A DNA stretch of 64,000 nucleotides from Rhodothermales bacterium. Lineage in GTDB: Bacteria; Bacteroidota; Rhodothermia; Rhodothermales; Bin80. The stretch is taken from positions 569,246 through 633,245 of the forward strand of contig CATQHT010000003.1 in NCBI GenBank assembly GCA_958296045.1, written 5' to 3'. Shown one piece after another: positions 61,252 through 64,000 of this stretch. The translations under genes were made by a program, and so were the position numbers. Below the pieces are notes generated by a model. The model had not been told where the DNA came from and searched no databases. It saw only the letters and a list, made by a program, of their open reading frames with translations. The number at the start of each line of letters is the position of its first letter. Within the stretch, counting starts at the first letter, position 1.

Positions 61252-62058
61252 CTACGGCGAGGCCAAGGAGATAACCAGCCTTATGCCCATGCCACCGCCT
61301 ACAGTAACCGCCGGACTTAAGGAAACTCGTGGAGCTGCCGCCCGATGGCGTCTGGACAACAGGTAGCCGGTGCCGGCCCCAATAGCTGCGCCAGCCAGTA
61401 CGTCGGTGAACCAATGGTAGTCATCGGCCACTCGCACCAGCGCCGTCCCCAGCCCCAGACTTGCAAGGACCAAGGTCTCTACGCGCGGATAGTACATCAG
61501 CCACGGCACAGTAAGTGCAAACGCAGTAGTCGCATGCCCGGATGGGAAGGAGCGACGCCCAGAAAAAGGCTTGAGGCTGGATGCACCGATCCTCTGGTAC
61601 GGCCACGCGCGACCTACAACAAGCTTAAGGCCATTGGTAGCTAGGTTGGACAACAAGATTGCCTGCAAGGATGTGAACGCCGCGTCTTGAAACCTCTCAC
61701 TGCTACTGGTGAGGGATCCCAGAAACAAGGCAACAGCCATGGGGCACGCCATCTTGACGTTGCCTACCTCGTGGAATACCGAACGCAAACGTTGCGGCAT
61801 ATCCTGCCCCAATGAGCGAGCGCCACGCGACAGCGGTTCGTCAAGCGGTGACAGCAGCAGCAGGACGCCTACGGCGCCGCCAGCCGCGATCAGCGACTGC
61901 ACTCGCGCCGCGCCTCCGACTGCGGCTGTCATATCAGAAACGGCCCACTCTGCGAAGCGGACCGGGTCATCCGAAGCTACTTGGGCCCCACTCGGGGCGC
62001 TGCTGGCAACACACAGCACCACCGCCAGGAAAATTGCGATTACGAACCGTCTCACCAT
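61252..62058 (-). CDS. PAP2-family membrane phosphatase
   Basis: A 268-residue protein with a signal-like N terminus, then several membrane helices and the three PAP2 motifs: KLVVGRAWP (K-x6-RP variant with RAWP), SFPSGHATTAF and RVADDYHWFTDVLAGAAIG. The active-site residues Arg, Ser-Gly-His and Asp-x3-His are readable. Likely substrates are undecaprenyl pyrophosphate or phosphatidic acid/PGP at the periplasmic face. It follows the small lipoprotein gene by 3 bases, so the two form an operon. Confidence 0.87.
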   Translation of the reverse strand: MVRRFVIAIFLAVVLCVASSAPSGAQVASDDPVRFAEWAVSDMTAAVGGAARVQSLIAAGGAVGVLLLLSPLDEPLSRGARSLGQDMPQRLRSVFHEVGNVKMACPMAVALFLGSLTSSSERFQDAAFTSLQAILLSNLATNGLKLVVGRAWPYQRIGASSLKPFSGRRSFPSGHATTAFALTVPWLMYYPRVETLVLASLGLGTALVRVADDYHWFTDVLAGAAIGAGTGYLLSRRHRAAAPRVSLSPAVTVGGGMGIRLVISLASP

Positions 62059-62061
62059 ACA

Positions 62062-62535
62062 CTACTGCCCCAGCTGCAAGTCACCATAGGAAACCAGCTC
62101 GCCTAGTGGATCCACTACAAATACGCGTACAAGACCAGACTGTCCCAGCGCCGGGGGCGAAAACCGAAACACATAAGCCCCCGGATCCCTGGCGGAACGA
62201 ATCGCATCCAGGCGTCGGGCGATGCGGTTAACATCGAAGGTGACCAGATCAAGACCACCATGCACCGCGTTGAATTCCCGCACCCGGACAGGAATCGAGA
62301 CAAGCGCAACATCTCCCGGGGGGTTTGGGAACGCCGGATCAATCTCAATCAGTGACTGGTAAGCCGGCGATGTGCGCCAGTCGTCGACATCAGCGGAAAT
62401 TGTCTCACCCGTGACCGAGGTGTGGGTAAACCCCATCGGCACAGCGAAAGCTTGGGCCTCAAAGTCCCTTTGCAGATCCTGGGTATCACACGATGCCCAA
62501 GCCAGAATCAGCAGAACGATCCCTGCCTGTCTCAT
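62062..62535 (-). CDS. Small lipoprotein of unknown function
   Basis: A 157-residue protein with a lipoprotein signal (MRQAGIVLLILAWASCDTQ, lipobox WASC). The mature part has FAVPMGFTHTSVTGETISA and repeated beta-strand-like segments. I recognise no domain. The ATG at 62535 is chosen over a GTG at 62538. The stop lies 3 bases before the PAP2 gene start. It probably sits in the periplasm or outer membrane and may serve the phosphatase. Confidence 0.75.
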   Translation of the reverse strand: MRQAGIVLLILAWASCDTQDLQRDFEAQAFAVPMGFTHTSVTGETISADVDDWRTSPAYQSLIEIDPAFPNPPGDVALVSIPVRVREFNAVHGGLDLVTFDVNRIARRLDAIRSARDPGAYVFRFSPPALGQSGLVRVFVVDPLGELVSYGDLQLGQ

Positions 62536-62609
62536 CACGACGTTACGTTGGTGCCTGTTAGATTGGGGCTTCGTGCCATAGTAACCTCAAACGGCTTCGC
62601 ATTCTTGCT

Positions 62610-63431
62610 GTGCCCGTAACGATCGATGAATCACCTACGCCGCTTCTAGCTGCCTCCGGGCTTGCAGTGGCGCTCGGGCGGCGGCCAGCACCCATCTTGC
62701 ATGACTTGGGTTTTTCCGTGCAGGCGGGCACGCTCACGGGCCTTTTGGGACCCAATGGAAGCGGCAAGACGACGCTGTTACGAGCGATATGTGGACTCGT
62801 GCCCTATGCAGGATCGCTTCAGCTGCAGGGCACCGAGATCGCTGATTGGCGCGCACGGGCACTGGCGCGCAGCGTAGCGATCGTTCGCCAGGGGGCGCAG
62901 CTGCTTTTCGACTTCAGCGTGCAGGAGATGGCGCTGCTGGGGCTGTCGCCACACAAACGCCTTTTGGAAAGCACGAGCGCCCGTGACCTCGAACGAGCGC
63001 ACCAGGCTCTTGCCCAGGTAGGTCTGGCCAGCTTCTATCGACGGAGCATGTTTTCGTTAAGTGGTGGAGAGCGGCAGCGCGTATATCTGGCGCAGGCGCT
63101 GGTCCAGGATGCCAGCCTTCTGCTGCTTGATGAGCCCACCACGCACCTCGATGTGCATCATCAACATGGATTTCTCCGTACCGTTGTCGATCTGGTAAAA
63201 GCAGGGCGCAGTTCGATGGCGGTGTTTCACGACATTGAGCTGGCAGCCCGGTACTGCAAGTACCTGATGATTTTGGATCGGGGCCGCCTCGCCGCGCATG
63301 GTACGCCCCACGAAGTGGTGACCGAAGCGATGCTGGCTTCTGTGTTCAAGATGCGATCCAGGGTGTCTGCCACGGCAACGGGTGGACTTCGTATCACCTA
63401 TGAGCAACCGATGGCTCAGCCTTTACCGTAG
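62610..63431 (+). CDS. ABC transporter ATP-binding protein (FecE/BtuD/HmuV type)
   Basis: A 273-residue ABC ATPase starting at GTG. Walker A LLGPNGSGKTTLLRA (47 onwards), Q-loop VRQGAQLLFDFSVQEMALLG, signature FSLSGGERQRVYLAQAL (near 150), Walker B LLLLDEPTTHLDVHHQ (near 171) and H-loop AVFHDIELAARYC. The group energises import of iron-siderophores, haem or cobalamin. The permease and binding protein are not in the window. The next gene makes adenosylcobalamin, so a corrinoid (BtuD-like) role is the best guess, but the sequence does not decide it. Confidence 0.88.
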   Translation: MPVTIDESPTPLLAASGLAVALGRRPAPILHDLGFSVQAGTLTGLLGPNGSGKTTLLRAICGLVPYAGSLQLQGTEIADWRARALARSVAIVRQGAQLLFDFSVQEMALLGLSPHKRLLESTSARDLERAHQALAQVGLASFYRRSMFSLSGGERQRVYLAQALVQDASLLLLDEPTTHLDVHHQHGFLRTVVDLVKAGRSSMAVFHDIELAARYCKYLMILDRGRLAAHGTPHEVVTEAMLASVFKMRSRVSATATGGLRITYEQPMAQPLP

Positions 63432-63440
63432 GAGCATGCC

Positions 63441-64000
63441 ATGAAGATTTATACACGAACGGGTGACGACGGCACCACCGGGCTTTTTGGCGCAGGGCGG
63501 GTGCCCAAGGACCATCCCCGGATACAGGCTTGTGGCTTGGTGGACGAGACCAATGCTACGTTGGGGATGGCGCTGGCACGGATGTGGGACGCGGATGCGG
63601 ACGCGGTGGGCAGGCTTCTCTCCTCCATCCAGCATGACCTCTTCGATTTGGGGGCTGACATCGCCACACCCTCTGACACTCGTGCCGCGGTACCCCGGAT
63701 CACCCTGGAGCACGTACGCCGCCTGGAACTGGCAATTGACAGGCACGAAGAGGCCCTGGAGCCGCTTAAGAATTTTATCCTTCCTGGCGGCGTACCAGCT
63801 GCCGCGACACTGCACCTTGTTCGAACCGTGTGTCGCCGTGCGGAGCGTCAATTGGTCGCACTCGCAAGGTCCGAGGGTGTTAATAGCTTGGCCTTGCAGT
63901 ACCTCAACCGTCTTTCAGACCTGCTGTTTGTCTTGGCCCGGCGCGTGAATGCTCTGTCGGGAGCGGGCGACACTCTCTGGATCCATGGAACAGCGCGCGG
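63441..64000 (+). CDS. PduO-type cob(I)alamin adenosyltransferase (3'-partial)
   Basis: The frame from ATG 63441 is open to the end of the window (186 codons seen of about 190). Motifs of the PduO/MMAB family: MKIYTRTGDDGTTGLFGAGR (ATP loop), VDETNATLGMALA, IQHDLFDLGADIATP, FILPGGVPAAATLHLVRTVC, CRRAERQLVALA and the conserved LNRLSDLLFVLARRVNAL. The enzyme transfers the adenosyl group of ATP to cob(I)alamin. The ATG stands 9 bases after the stop of the ABC ATPase gene and follows TAGGAG, so the two are co-transcribed. Confidence 0.93.
   Translation, partial: MKIYTRTGDDGTTGLFGAGRVPKDHPRIQACGLVDETNATLGMALARMWDADADAVGRLLSSIQHDLFDLGADIATPSDTRAAVPRITLEHVRRLELAIDRHEEALEPLKNFILPGGVPAAATLHLVRTVCRRAERQLVALARSEGVNSLALQYLNRLSDLLFVLARRVNALSGAGDTLWIHGTAR

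Noticed and set aside
1-64000. tRNA, rRNA or CRISPR loci
   Set aside because: No cloverleaf, rRNA core sequence or regularly spaced short repeat was found on reading the gaps on both strands.

Overview
The window looks like the chromosome of a moderately GC-rich member of the Rhodothermota/Bacteroidota group. It encodes a type IX secretion (T9SS) C-terminal sorting domain, a CarboxypepD-regulatory-plug TonB receptor, paired secreted proteins with a carboxypeptidase-regulatory-like domain, short lipobox lipoproteins, and few clear Shine-Dalgarno sites. I place it by this protein repertoire only. No rRNA, tRNA or CRISPR array was seen.

Regions: (1) 1-6.5 kb, rightward: the end of a glycosyltransferase fused to a degenerate sugar-phosphotransferase, accA, nadC, an M20-type amidohydrolase, an undecaprenyl-phosphate sugar phosphotransferase and a terminator. 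(2) 7.0-8.8 kb, leftward: a coupled AAA ATPase plus PIN nuclease pair with the look of a defence or toxin module. (3) 9-21 kb, housekeeping: methyltransferase, L,D-transpeptidase, fabI, suhB, a lipoprotein, birA, coaX, a YbaK-type deacylase, an M28 peptidase, an internally duplicated sensor-like protein, a lone IS3 OrfA, a CoA-binding protein and metY with a SAM-riboswitch-like leader. (4) 22-35 kb, phosphate and polyphosphate: ppk2, pdxH, ppk1, a TonB-dependent receptor, a T9SS-exported protein made of two 462-residue repeats, an Na/Pi symporter and a PhoU-like protein. (5) 34.8-41.5 kb: YfiT/DinB protein, SDR, phosphoribosyltransferase, aldo/keto reductase, two paralogous secreted proteins and a Gfo/Idh/MocA oxidoreductase.

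(6) 41.5-60 kb is an accessory region. It holds a TnpB remnant; a tandem duplication of the promoter and 5' end of a DUF4338-IS4 transposase gene; a complete IS66 element inserted into that gene with an exact 8-bp target duplication (GATTGCTT); outer-membrane protein, T9SS and integrase scraps; two tandem copies of a STAND-like AAA ATPase gene that are almost identical except for one sharply bounded divergent segment; an AddA/AddB-like helicase-nuclease pair; and a decayed TrlF-like ATPase plus AlbA_2 (Schlafen-type) pair fused to an IS110 scrap. (7) 60-64 kb returns to core genes: threonylcarbamoyl-AMP synthase, PAP2 phosphatase, a lipoprotein, an ABC ATPase and a PduO-type corrinoid adenosyltransferase running off the end.

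The best candidates for undescribed biology are the mosaic tandem AAA ATPases (48.25-51.1 kb) and the ATPase-PIN pair (7.0-8.85 kb). The best-resolved structural event is the nested IS66 insertion, whose removal restores a 764-codon transposase frame.
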